From: JBBSQE01 sp038258095
GTDB lineage: Bacteria; Actinomycetota; Thermoleophilia; Solirubrobacterales; 70-9
NCBI GenBank assembly: GCA_038258095.1
Contig: JBBSQE010000081.1
Span: 1-12,444 of the forward strand
Length of the DNA stretch: 12,444 nucleotides
Direction of reading: 5' to 3'
The notes beneath the pieces are model-generated. The model did not search any database and was not told the DNA's origin. It worked only from the letters and a program-made list of their open reading frames with translations. Each line of letters begins with the position of its first letter. The stretch's first letter is position 1. A program made the translations under genes and the position numbers. This document shows, in pieces, positions 1-6,990 of this stretch.

Positions 1-119
1 CCGGATATGTCTGGGGAGGGTTGTCGATCGCCGACCAGCGAAGCGAAGCGCAAGCGTTCCCATGCTCAGTCAAGGGTGTCAGCGGAGCAACTCTCTCCCC
101 TTCACCCGGCTCCTCGGCA

Positions 120-132
120 CGCGGAGTCCGCG
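120..132 (-). terminator. Possible short hairpin just after the acyl-CoA synthetase stop
   Basis: A 13-base GC-rich inverted repeat (CGCGG, 3-base loop, CCGCG) starts four bases beyond the TAG of the acyl-CoA synthetase. It could end the hpf-acyl-CoA synthetase transcript. There is no T-run after it and the stem is only 5 bp, so chance formation in GC-rich DNA is quite possible. Confidence 0.2.
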
Positions 133-136
133 GCGT

Positions 137-1729
137 CTAGGTGGTCTCGGACTCGCGGAGCTCGATGCGCCGGATCTTCCCGGTCAGCGTCTTCGGCAGC
201 TCGTCGGTGAACTCGATCTTCCTCGGGTAGGCGTAGGCGGAGAGGCTGTCCCGGACCGAAGACTTGATCTCGGCGGCGAGCTCCTCGGAGGGCTCGTGGC
301 CCTCGGCCAGGACGATGAACGCCTTGACGATCATCCCGCGGCGCTCGTCGGGCGATGCGACCGCCGCAGCCTCGCGGACCGCCGGGTGCTCGATGCAGGC
401 CGACTCGACCTCGAACGGGCCGATCCGGTAGCCGGCGGAGATGATCACGTCGTCGGCGCGACCCGCGTACCAGAAGTAACCGTCCTCGTCACGCTCCGCG
501 GCATCCTTCGTGTGGAACCACTCGCCGCCGAACGTCTCCTCCGCCGCCTCGTCGTTGCCCCAGTAACCGAGCGGATAGTGCGGATTCGACCGCGCCCGCA
601 GGCAGATCTCTCCGCGCTCTCCGACGCCGACCGGGTTCTCGTCCTCGTCGAGGATCTGCACGTCCCAGCCCGGCATCGGCAGCCCCATCGAGCCCTCGCG
701 GACCTCCATGAACGGGAAGTTCCCGCACAGCGGATAGGACTCACTGAGGCCGTAGTAGTCGAGCACCGTCACCCCGTACTGGTCGCGGAACCACCGGATC
801 GCCTCCGGGTTGAGCGGCTCGCCCGCGGAGCAGACCACGCGGAACTTCTGGGGGTACTGCTCGCCCGCGTTCTCGATCGCCATCATCGAGCGCATCGCTG
901 TCGGGGTCGTGAACACGTTCGTCACACCGTTGCGGGAGAGCGCCTTGAGCTGCTCGACCGGGTCGAAGCCGCCCTTGCGCTGGTAGACGTACTGGACGGC
1001 GCCGTATCGCCAGGGCCCGAGCAACGGGCAGATGCCGGCGGCCCACGCCCACTCCCCCATGCCGTGGAAGAGCTCACCCTCACGCACGTCGTGGCAGTAG
1101 AGAAACTCCTCGTGGGCGAGGATGTAGCGGTGGGCGTGAAGGATGCCCTTGGCGAGCCCGGTCGTGCCGGAGGTGTAGTAGATCTGGGCCGGGTCGTCGG
1201 CCGCGGTGTCGACCGTCTCGAACCCGTCATCCTGAGCCGCGAGCAGGTCGGCGTCGAGGACGATCACCTCCTCCACCAGGTCAGCCGGCATCCGCTCGGC
1301 GTTCTCGGCGTCGGTGAGGATGACCTTGGCCCCTGAATCCCCGACGCGGTGCCTGATCCCGTCGTCGCCGTAGAGCACCGAGAGCGAGAGCAGGATCCCG
1401 CCGAGCTTCCACGTTCCCATGAACGCGGCCGCCGTCTCCGGCGATGCCGGCGCGCAGACGGCAACGCGGTCTCCGCGCTCGACCCCCTTCGAGGCGAGGA
1501 GGTTGGCGGCCCGGGTTGCCAGCGAGCGCTGCTCGGACCACTTGACCTCGCGACGGTTGCCGCGGAAGTCCTCCCAGATCATCGCCGTCGCGTCCGGATC
1601 CTGGGCGTCGCAGATCTCCGCCGCGATGTTGTAGCGCTCGGGCATCTCCCACTCGTGGGCGGCAAGAGCCTCCTCGTAGCTCGCCGGTCGCGACCCCGCC
1701 CCGGCCTTCTTCAATTCGTCTGCCGCCAC
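137..1729 (-). CDS. AMP-forming acyl-CoA synthetase (medium-chain/acetyl-CoA synthetase-like)
   Basis: A 530-residue ANL-superfamily enzyme that would activate a carboxylic acid to acyl-AMP with ATP and then transfer it to CoA in the cytoplasm. The ATP-binding signature YTSGTTGLAKG is at residues 185-195. The A5-type motif YYGLSES is at 325-331, TKDAA at 407-411 and the hinge region YAGRADDVI at 421-429. The A10 motif PKTLTGK ends in the expected catalytic lysine, K518. Length is normal for the family. The N-terminal stretch ending PERYNIAAEICD resembles the ACSM/medium-chain acyl-CoA synthetase group, which supports the early start. The start codon is GTG, 21 bases after the hpf stop, with no convincing Shine-Dalgarno, so the exact start is moderately sure and translation may depend on read-through from hpf. 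Substrate cannot be read from sequence; a medium-chain or aromatic acid is a guess. Confidence 0.93.
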   Translation of the reverse strand: MAADELKKAGAGSRPASYEEALAAHEWEMPERYNIAAEICDAQDPDATAMIWEDFRGNRREVKWSEQRSLATRAANLLASKGVERGDRVAVCAPASPETAAAFMGTWKLGGILLSLSVLYGDDGIRHRVGDSGAKVILTDAENAERMPADLVEEVIVLDADLLAAQDDGFETVDTAADDPAQIYYTSGTTGLAKGILHAHRYILAHEEFLYCHDVREGELFHGMGEWAWAAGICPLLGPWRYGAVQYVYQRKGGFDPVEQLKALSRNGVTNVFTTPTAMRSMMAIENAGEQYPQKFRVVCSAGEPLNPEAIRWFRDQYGVTVLDYYGLSESYPLCGNFPFMEVREGSMGLPMPGWDVQILDEDENPVGVGERGEICLRARSNPHYPLGYWGNDEAAEETFGGEWFHTKDAAERDEDGYFWYAGRADDVIISAGYRIGPFEVESACIEHPAVREAAAVASPDERRGMIVKAFIVLAEGHEPSEELAAEIKSSVRDSLSAYAYPRKIEFTDELPKTLTGKIRRIELRESETT

Positions 1730-1750
1730 GAAATTCAGCGAACTCAGGGC

Positions 1751-2104
1751 CTAAGCCGTCGAGCTGCCGCGGCGCATCGTCCGCACCAGGCGACGCGTGC
1801 GCTGGCGCTTGCGGCGCTTCTCGCGGTGCTTCTTGACCTGGCGGCGGATGTCCTCGGCCAGCTCGTGAATCGAATGGAGCATCTCGGGCGATGCCTCGTG
1901 CGCCCGGAGGGTGAGGCCCTTCACGTGGAGCGTCGCCTCGGCGATCTGGGAATCGGCGACCCGCGGGTTCTTCTCCTCGCACAACTCGATGTCGAGGGTC
2001 GCAACGTCCGAGACCTGTTTGCCGACCCGGCGGAATCGCTTGTGAACGTGATCTCGCATCTCGTCGGTGACCTCGACGTTGCGCCCACGTATCTCGATCC
2101 GCAT
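1751..2104 (-). CDS. hpf: Ribosome hibernation promoting factor, short form (HPF/RaiA/YfiA family)
   Basis: A 117-residue protein that would bind the 30S decoding region in stationary phase or stress and silence ribosomes. The N-terminal part (about residues 1-95) has the family pattern: MRIEIRGRNVEVTDEMRDHV, then beta strands with LDIELCEEKNPR, then AEATLHVKGLTLRAHEA and a second helix with MLHSIHELAEDIRRQV. The last 25 residues are very basic (KKHREKRRKRQRTRR), suited to rRNA contact. The separate C-terminal dimerisation domain of long HPF is absent, so this is a short form that should not form 100S dimers by the long-HPF route. The ATG is preceded by a strong AGGAGG four bases upstream, and a sigma-A-type promoter lies just before it. 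The upstream gene is comF, a common arrangement; the downstream neighbour is not secA. Confidence 0.93.
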   Translation of the reverse strand: MRIEIRGRNVEVTDEMRDHVHKRFRRVGKQVSDVATLDIELCEEKNPRVADSQIAEATLHVKGLTLRAHEASPEMLHSIHELAEDIRRQVKKHREKRRKRQRTRRLVRTMRRGSSTA

Positions 2105-2108
2105 CGAT

Positions 2109-2114
2109 CCTCCT
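2109..2114 (-). promoter_or_regulatory. Strong Shine-Dalgarno for hpf
   Basis: AGGAGG on the minus strand, four bases before the hpf ATG at 2104. It is the best ribosome-binding site in the window and fixes the hpf start. Confidence 0.8.
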
Positions 2115-2131
2115 GGTTCGGGTGTCAGGCG

Positions 2132-2160
2132 ACCCTACTCTCCACGATCGGCGGGATCAA
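2132..2160 (-). promoter_or_regulatory. Sigma-A-type promoter for hpf
   Basis: On the minus strand, TTGATC (2155-2160) is followed after exactly 17 bases by TAGGGT (2132-2137). Both fit the housekeeping sigma consensus reasonably (four of six each). Transcription would start near 2125, giving a leader of about 20 bases that contains the AGGAGG site. It implies hpf, and perhaps the following acyl-CoA synthetase, can be transcribed independently of comF. No regulator site was recognised. Confidence 0.5.
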
Positions 2161-2200
2161 CTGATTCCTTCCGAGGTTCTTTCCGGCCGACCCACGATCG

Positions 2201-2824
2201 TCAAAGCCGGCAGGTGAAGGTCGCCGCCATGACCTCCTCGGCGCCGGCCGCTCGGAGGGCCGCCGCGCAGGCGCTCAGAGTCGCCCCGGTCGTCATCACG
2301 TCGTCCACCAGCAGTACCCGCAGCGGCGCTCGCCCCGCCGCGTCGATCCGCGGCGGATCGGCCAGGCGAGCCGTCCTGCCGCTGCCCACCTGCCGCCGGC
2401 CGCCCCTCCGCCGGAGACAGTCGGCGACGTCGCGGCCACCGTCGCGTGCAAGCCGGCGCGCGATCTCCCCGGCTGGGTCGAATCCTCGGGACCGCAGCCT
2501 TGCGGGAGCCGGTGGAACCGGCACGATCACGCCGTCGAGGAGTCCTGGAGGCGACCGATCGGCGATCCGCTCGGCGATCGGGACCGCAACCGCCACCAGA
2601 CGCCGGAACTTGAGGGCGACGACCAACTTCCGGGCCACGCCCTCGTGCGGCGCCGCCGACCAGGCCAGATCGACCTCCGGAGGCGCGGTCGGAAAGACAG
2701 GGTGAGCGGTCGCGAGCGACCGCGAGCATGGCCCACACAGCGCCGACCCGGCCAGCGACGCCGATCCACAGGCTGGGCAAAGGGACGGCGTCAGCGCCGC
2801 GGCGATGGCCCGAACGAGCTCCAC
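2201..2824 (-). CDS. comF: ComF family phosphoribosyltransferase-like protein
   Basis: A 207-residue ComF-family protein, related to the DNA-uptake factor ComFC and GntX. An N-terminal zinc-ribbon-like cysteine set is visible (C16, C19, C30, C33 in two CxxC pairs). It is followed by the family block VPVPPAPARLRSRGFDPAGE (residues 101-120) and a type I PRTase PRPP-binding motif VLLVDDVMTTGAT (170-182). In competent bacteria ComF proteins help bring single-stranded DNA into the cell; many non-competent actinobacteria keep the gene and its role there is unclear. The start is GTG with no good Shine-Dalgarno; it places the first CxxC at the usual distance from the N-terminus. The gene lies 67 bases after the nucleotidyltransferase, across a tandem repeat, and 96 bases before hpf. 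Confidence 0.9.
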   Translation of the reverse strand: MELVRAIAAALTPSLCPACGSASLAGSALCGPCSRSLATAHPVFPTAPPEVDLAWSAAPHEGVARKLVVALKFRRLVAVAVPIAERIADRSPPGLLDGVIVPVPPAPARLRSRGFDPAGEIARRLARDGGRDVADCLRRRGGRRQVGSGRTARLADPPRIDAAGRAPLRVLLVDDVMTTGATLSACAAALRAAGAEEVMAATFTCRL

Positions 2825-2856
2825 CTTGTGATGGTGGCTCTCGCGGGCATTCGAGA

Positions 2857-2900
2857 TGCGCTCAGAGCGTCAGGACTTTGCGCTCAGAACGTCAGGACTC
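2857..2900. repeat. Two-copy 22-base tandem direct repeat
   Basis: Two head-to-tail copies, 2857-2878 and 2879-2900, differ at only two positions (2867/2889 and 2878/2900). The unit begins TGCGCTCAGA and continues CGTCAGGACT. The first copy contains a small self-complementary core, CGCTCAGAGCG. The second copy overlaps the last codons and TGA stop of the nucleotidyltransferase; the first is intergenic, before comF. Function unknown. Confidence 0.8.
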
Positions 2901-3923
2901 TGGAACTTGACGGGCGGCAACGCCTCCCGCCAGCACCGTTCCCGACACGAGCTCGACGCCGTCGAGCAACACGACGTTTCGAAGCGAGGAACCTGCGCCG
3001 ATGATGCAACCGTCGCCGATCACTACGTCACCGTCGATGCGCACGTCCCCGCCGAGCGCGACCCCGGAGCCGATCAGGACCGGGGCCGTCATCTCCGCCC
3101 CGCCCGGGTCACTCGTCGAATGGATGCCGGGGGCGGACTCCGGTGCAGGGAGCTCGACCTCCACCTCGCCATGAAGCGCGTCGAGGTTGCCGCTGTGCAG
3201 CTCGTCCAGATTCCCGATGTCGTTCCAGTAGGCCTCGATCTCGTGTGAGTAGAACGGGATCCCGGCTTCGAGCAGGGCCGGGAAGACATCCATCGCCCAG
3301 TCGGCGAAACCGTCCGGATCATCCTCCCCGGCGGCCAGGCTCCGCCCCGGCTCCGGAAAGTGATCGAAGATCGCCGAGTTGAACATGTAGATCCCGCAGT
3401 TGGCCAGGTCCGAGAGGGCCTCGGCGGGGTCGGGCTTCTCCTGGAACCCCTTGATGCGGCCCTCCCCGTCGGTGATCGACACACCGAACTGGGAGGTGTC
3501 GTCGACGCGCTTCGTCGCGAGTGTCGCGATGCCGTCATGGGAATCGTGGAACTCGCGCATGGTGGCGAGATCGATGTCGGTCAGCGCATCCCCTGAGATC
3601 ACGAGGAACGAGTCTCCGAGGAAGTCGGCGGTCCCTCTGACACCCCCGGATGTGCCGAGGAGCTGCTCCTCGGGGCTGTAGGTCAGCTCGACACCGAACT
3701 CCGAGCCGTCGCCGAAGTGCCCTCGGATCAGCTCCGGGAACCAGTGCAGGTTTGCGACGAGCTCGGTGAAGCCGTGCCGGGCAGCGAGGCGGACGATGTG
3801 CTCCATGACCGGCCGGTTACAGACCGGCACCATCGGCTTCGGCATCGCGTAGGTGACGGGGCGAAGCCGAGTTCCGAGGCCGGCGGCCAGGATCATCGCT
3901 CTCATCGGCTGTTGAGGTGTCAT
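2892..3923 (-). CDS. Sugar-1-phosphate nucleotidyltransferase with left-handed beta-helix tail (mannose-1-phosphate guanylyltransferase-like)
   Basis: A cytosolic enzyme of about 343 residues that would join a sugar-1-phosphate to an NTP, giving an NDP-sugar and pyrophosphate. From the ATG at 3923, the nucleotide-binding signature LAAGLGTRLRP is at residues 12-22, followed by the MPKPMVPV block (27-34). SGDALTDIDL at 110-119 holds the metal-binding aspartate, and FQEKP at 160-164 and YWNDIG at 232-237 are further family blocks. Residues about 280-335 show hexapeptide-repeat character (left-handed beta-helix), as in the GDP-mannose and glucose-1-phosphate families. The nucleotide and sugar cannot be decided by eye. 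Start is uncertain: ATGs at 3950, 3923 and 3905 are in frame. AAAGG lies one base before 3923 but 19 bases before 3905, so no site is ideal. It is paralogous in layout to the gene at 6010-6990. Confidence 0.9.
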   Translation of the reverse strand: MTPQQPMRAMILAAGLGTRLRPVTYAMPKPMVPVCNRPVMEHIVRLAARHGFTELVANLHWFPELIRGHFGDGSEFGVELTYSPEEQLLGTSGGVRGTADFLGDSFLVISGDALTDIDLATMREFHDSHDGIATLATKRVDDTSQFGVSITDGEGRIKGFQEKPDPAEALSDLANCGIYMFNSAIFDHFPEPGRSLAAGEDDPDGFADWAMDVFPALLEAGIPFYSHEIEAYWNDIGNLDELHSGNLDALHGEVEVELPAPESAPGIHSTSDPGGAEMTAPVLIGSGVALGGDVRIDGDVVIGDGCIIGAGSSLRNVVLLDGVELVSGTVLAGGVAARQVPES

Positions 3924-4002
3924 GCCTTTCTGCTCACGGCGAGTCAACATAGCGGCCAACCGAATCACCCGGAGATGTTGCGATTGTGTAAATCTCTTGG
4001 GC

Positions 4003-4022
4003 CGAGAGTCTGCTCTCGAGGG
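4003..4022 (+). promoter_or_regulatory. Ribosome-binding site of the PAP2 gene with an abutting hairpin
   Basis: GAGGG at 4018-4022 sits seven bases before the ATG at 4030 and is a good Shine-Dalgarno. Directly before it, CGAGAG (4003-4008) can pair with CTCTCG (4013-4018) across a 4-base loop. That would place a short hairpin against, and by one base into, the ribosome-binding site. The hairpin may be chance; the binding site itself supports the start. Confidence 0.4.
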
Positions 4023-4029
4023 CACTTGA

Positions 4030-5028
4030 ATGACGACGGCAGAACTCGAAATCCACGCCCGCAGCGGGGTACCGCCCCACTCGGAGCTGCAGAAGGTGCG
4101 CCTCGTGCGTCGCTTGGCGCTCCTGGCCTGGCTCGCGGCCCTTGTCTTCTCCACCCTCACCTGGGGCGTCCCGCTTCAGTCGGTGATGGTGATCGCGTGG
4201 ACCTGCGCGGGCCTCGCCTGCGCCTCGATCGGGCGGGAGCGCAGTGAGATCGTGCAGCTGGTCAAGGACTGGGCCCCGCTCGCGCTGATCCTCCTCTTCT
4301 ACGACGTCTCTCGCGGCGTCGCCGACCAGGTCGGTATCCCGGTTCACTTCACGAGCATGATCGACTTCGACCGCTGGGTCTTCGCCGGGCAGGTGCCGAC
4401 GGTCTGGCTCCAGGAGCGAATCATCGATGTGGGGAATCCGAACTGGTGGGAGGCGGGGTTCACGCTCGTCTATACCTCCCACTTCATCGTCTGGCTCGCC
4501 ATCGCCGGGGTGCTCTGGAACCGCAATCGAGAGATGTTCCGCGGCTTCACGCGGCGCCTTCTCTCGCTGAGCTTCGCCGGGCTGATCACCTACATCGTCT
4601 ATCCGGCGGCGCCCCCCTGGATGGCCTCGCAGGAGGGTCTGATCGAAACCATCCATCGCTCCACTGCCAACGGCTGGAACCTGATCGGCCTCCGCACCGC
4701 CAAATCGATGGAGCGGGGCCAGGCCGTCGTCAACAAGGTCGCCGCGGTTCCCTCCCTCCACGCGGGGTTCGCCGCCCTGATAGCCATGTACTTCTGGCCA
4801 CGCGTGCGCTGGTACTGGCGCCCTCTCCTGGCCGCCTATCCGCTGGCCATGGGCCTGACGCTGATGGCGACCGGGGAGCACTACTTCTTCGACATCCTCC
4901 TCGGCTGGATCTATGCAGCGGCAGTGCTGGTGGGTTGGAACTGGTGGGACAAGCGCACGGCTGGCCGGGCAGAGAACGAGGACGGGGCGGACGCATCAAC
5001 GGCTACGGTCGTCCCAGTCGCTCCTTGA
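4030..5028 (+). CDS. PAP2-superfamily membrane phosphatase/transferase (inositol-phosphorylceramide-synthase-like)
   Basis: A 332-residue polytopic membrane protein and the only plus-strand gene. Hydrophobic spans lie near residues 27-47, 49-67, 81-100, 143-163, 177-193, 239-257, 264-282 and 286-306. The PAP2 catalytic signatures are clear: VPSLHAGFA (240-248) and GEHYFFDILLG (282-292), with H244, H284 and D288 as the expected phosphohistidine/charge-relay residues. YPAAPPWMA at 191-199 is typical of the Aur1/inositol-phosphorylceramide-synthase-like (PAP2_3) branch. Such proteins either remove phosphate from a lipid or move a phospho-head-group between lipids at the membrane. In this neighbourhood a role in lipid-linked sugar or envelope lipid turnover is plausible but inferred. 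It diverges from the nucleotidyltransferase at 3923 (106-base spacer) and its end overlaps the isomerase stop by 26 bases, tail to tail. Confidence 0.9.
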   Translation: MTTAELEIHARSGVPPHSELQKVRLVRRLALLAWLAALVFSTLTWGVPLQSVMVIAWTCAGLACASIGRERSEIVQLVKDWAPLALILLFYDVSRGVADQVGIPVHFTSMIDFDRWVFAGQVPTVWLQERIIDVGNPNWWEAGFTLVYTSHFIVWLAIAGVLWNRNREMFRGFTRRLLSLSFAGLITYIVYPAAPPWMASQEGLIETIHRSTANGWNLIGLRTAKSMERGQAVVNKVAAVPSLHAGFAALIAMYFWPRVRWYWRPLLAAYPLAMGLTLMATGEHYFFDILLGWIYAAAVLVGWNWWDKRTAGRAENEDGADASTATVVPVAP

Positions 5029-6013
5029 ACCCCTCGATCGCTTCGACCGGCGTCGGGTCGACGCCTCGGGCCTCGGCCAGCTCGAGCGAAACGAGATCCC
5101 CGAGCATCACGGCCCAGAGCAGGCGGGCGGTGCGCGAGTTCCCCTCCGTCTCGACCGTGGCGGTCACGGTGCCGCGCTCATCGACGAGCTCGGCCGTCAG
5201 CTCCATACGGCGGCGGATCCTCGAGTTCTGATCGGAGTCGGCCAGGAAGATGGCGGAGAAGGGCGGCGCGGAGGAGCCGTCTGAGCCGGCCCACCCCGAC
5301 ACCTCGTTGTGGTCGGCCTCGGGGAGCTCCGAGAAGAATGCGGGCAGCTTGGCGTTCTCGTTGATCTGCGTCTTCCAGCGCCGGGCCACCGGAGCAGTCA
5401 ACCCGGCCCCGTAGACGACCGCCACCGACCCGTCGAGTGTCGATGCGATCTCCTTGGCGCGGCCGGCGATCTCCTCGCTTGCCACTTCAAGGATGGCGGC
5501 CGCGGCCTCGATCTCAGCCGTGATCCGCGGCGCCACTCCGGCCAGGCCGCTCACCTCCGCGGCGACGGTGACCATGTAGCCGACCGCGGCTCTCGGCTGC
5601 AGGATCCCCGGGAGGCCGACGACCGGGACCTCCCCGGCGCGCGCCAGCTCGGCGAGCTCTCCTCCGGTGGTCGCGACGACCCGCTGCGCGCCGAGCTCTC
5701 CCGCGGCACGCATGCACGACAGGGTCTCCTCCGTGTTCCCCGAGTAGCTCGAGCAGAGGATCGTCCACTCGGGGCCGACCCACGACGGCGGCGCGTAGCC
5801 GCGCTCGACGAGGAGAGGCCGGCGCAGGCGGTCGCCGAACACCGCGATGGCCAGGTCACCCCCGATCGCGGAGCCCCCCATCCCGCAGACGAGGACACCG
5901 GCCGTCTCTACGGGTTCGAGCCGGGCGGACTCGATCTTCCAGAGCGCGTCGCGAATGTGGTCGGGCAGGCCGAGGATGTCGGCCCGCATCGCGTCGACGC
6001 TGGCAGCGTTCAT
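5003..6013 (-). CDS. Bifunctional phosphoglucose/phosphomannose isomerase
   Basis: A 336-residue SIS-domain enzyme that interconverts fructose-6-phosphate with glucose-6-phosphate or mannose-6-phosphate in the cytoplasm. It shows CGMGGSAIGGD (43-53) and SSYSGNTEE (88-96), the phosphosugar-binding loops. QPRAAVGYM (139-147), WKTQINENAK (213-222) and ELPEADHNEVSGW (229-241) are blocks typical of the archaeal/actinobacterial PGI/PMI family, with E219 and H235 as likely catalytic residues. Length matches that family and is shorter than classical PGI. The ATG at 6013 overlaps the TGA of the preceding gene in ATGA, with AAGGAGAG about eight bases upstream. The open frame extends further upstream, but there it only shadows the nucleotidyltransferase. 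It is last in the five-gene operon and could feed mannose-6-phosphate toward GDP-mannose. No phosphomannomutase is in the window. Confidence 0.94.
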   Translation of the reverse strand: MNAASVDAMRADILGLPDHIRDALWKIESARLEPVETAGVLVCGMGGSAIGGDLAIAVFGDRLRRPLLVERGYAPPSWVGPEWTILCSSYSGNTEETLSCMRAAGELGAQRVVATTGGELAELARAGEVPVVGLPGILQPRAAVGYMVTVAAEVSGLAGVAPRITAEIEAAAAILEVASEEIAGRAKEIASTLDGSVAVVYGAGLTAPVARRWKTQINENAKLPAFFSELPEADHNEVSGWAGSDGSSAPPFSAIFLADSDQNSRIRRRMELTAELVDERGTVTATVETEGNSRTARLLWAVMLGDLVSLELAEARGVDPTPVEAIEGFKERLGRP

Positions 6014-6990
6014 CTGACGGTCTCTCCTTCTCCGATCACGGAGCCGTCGATGATCGCACCCGCGGCGACCGATGCGCCGGGCGACATGATCGTCCGCGAG
6101 ACCCTCGCGCCGGCACCGATCGTCGATCCGGCGAGCACGACCGACTCGGTCACCTGTGCTCCGTCCTCGATCCGGCACCCGTCGCCGATCACCGCTCGAG
6201 GGCCGATCTGTGCGCCGGCCGCCACCTCGGCGCCCGCGGCCACCTGGACTCCCGCCCGATCGGTCGCGACTTCCGTCTGAACCCGCCCTTCGAGGATGTC
6301 CCAGCTCGCCTGCAGATATCGCTCCGGAGTACCGATGTCCATCCAGTAGCCCTCCAGGCGCTTGCCGTAGAGCCCGTGGCCGACCAGCTGGGGAAAGACC
6401 TCGCGCTCGATCGACACCTCGCGACCGGGCGGGATCAGGTCGAGGACGGAGCGTTCGAGGACGTAGGCGCCGGCGTTGATCTCGTCGATGCCGAGCTCGG
6501 CGATCGTTTCCGCTGACGGCTTCTCGAGGAACTCGGCGACCGCGTCGTCCGGGCCCCGGCGGACCAGGCCGTAGGCGGACGGATCGCCGACCGGGTACAG
6601 GCCAATCGTGGCGCGCGCGCCGCGCTCGTCGTGGGCGGCCATCAGGGCCGAGAGGTCGAGATCCGTGAGCGTGTCGCCGTTGAGAGCGAGGAAGCGTTGG
6701 CCGAGGAGGTCTTCGGCGAAGCGGATCGCTCCGGCCGTACCGAGCGGCTGGGGCTCGGCGAGATAGCGGATGCGGGGACCCCCCGGGGCGCCGTCGCCCA
6801 GCACCTCCCGCAGCCGGTCGGGCAGGAAGCCGCAGGCGAGCACGACATCGTCGACCTCGTGGCTCGCCAGCCACTCGATCATGTAGCTGATGAACGGGCG
6901 GTCCACGAGCGGGATCGCCGGCTTCGGCATTCGCTCGGTCAACGGCCGCAGCCGCGTTCCCTCCCCGCCGACGAGGACCAGCGCCTGCAT
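6010..6990 (-). CDS. Sugar-1-phosphate nucleotidyltransferase (mannose-1-phosphate guanylyltransferase-like)
   Basis: A 326-residue NDP-sugar pyrophosphorylase. The N-terminal catalytic part has LVGGEGTRLRPLTERMPKP (6-24), a variant of the usual LAAGxGTRLRP with two glycines. It also has NGDTLTDLDL (104-113, metal-binding aspartate), EFLEKP (153-158), INAGAYVLE (171-179) and GYWMDIGTPERYL (214-226). Residues about 248-322 are hexapeptide repeats forming a left-handed beta-helix, often used for oligomerisation or regulation. GDP-mannose synthesis is the favoured role because the next gene is a phosphomannose isomerase, but glucose-1-phosphate thymidylyl- or uridylyltransferase activity cannot be excluded by eye. 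The ATG directly abuts the TAG of UDP-glucose dehydrogenase with no spacer, and its own stop overlaps the isomerase start by four bases, so translation is coupled on both sides. Confidence 0.92.
   Translation of the reverse strand: MQALVLVGGEGTRLRPLTERMPKPAIPLVDRPFISYMIEWLASHEVDDVVLACGFLPDRLREVLGDGAPGGPRIRYLAEPQPLGTAGAIRFAEDLLGQRFLALNGDTLTDLDLSALMAAHDERGARATIGLYPVGDPSAYGLVRRGPDDAVAEFLEKPSAETIAELGIDEINAGAYVLERSVLDLIPPGREVSIEREVFPQLVGHGLYGKRLEGYWMDIGTPERYLQASWDILEGRVQTEVATDRAGVQVAAGAEVAAGAQIGPRAVIGDGCRIEDGAQVTESVVLAGSTIGAGARVSRTIMSPGASVAAGAIIDGSVIGEGETVR

Noticed and set aside
1..136. Possible small gene or RNA at the left edge
   Set aside because: A short plus-strand frame from 7 has Arg/Ser-rich shadow composition and runs into the acyl-CoA synthetase. 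No tRNA fold or clear hairpin-plus-T-run was found.
62..1336. Long open frame of 424 codons on the plus strand opposite the acyl-CoA synthetase
   Set aside because: Composition is Arg/Leu/Val/Asp-rich with no family motif. It is the usual antisense shadow of a GC-rich gene whose real frame carries complete ANL motifs.
2857..2900. Tandem repeat as a CRISPR array
   Set aside because: Only two units with no spacers between them, and no cas genes nearby.
3924..4029. Divergent promoters between the nucleotidyltransferase and PAP2 genes
   Set aside because: Partial matches such as TTTACA and TATGTT on the minus strand and TAAATC on the plus strand do not pair with a partner box at 16-18 bases. 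Promoters are expected here but cannot be located by eye.
3924..4160. N-terminal extension of the nucleotidyltransferase up to 4160
   Set aside because: It overlaps the start of the divergent PAP2 gene and has no family similarity. The nucleotide-binding signature normally begins within a few residues of the N-terminus.
3934..4881. 315-codon minus-strand frame opposite the PAP2 gene
   Set aside because: The PAP2 frame has membrane spans and catalytic motifs. The opposite frame is His/Arg/Glu/Gly-rich with no recognisable domain.
5309..6280. 323-codon plus-strand frame opposite the isomerase and nucleotidyltransferase
   Set aside because: It spans two real genes across their junction and shows only low-complexity shadow composition.
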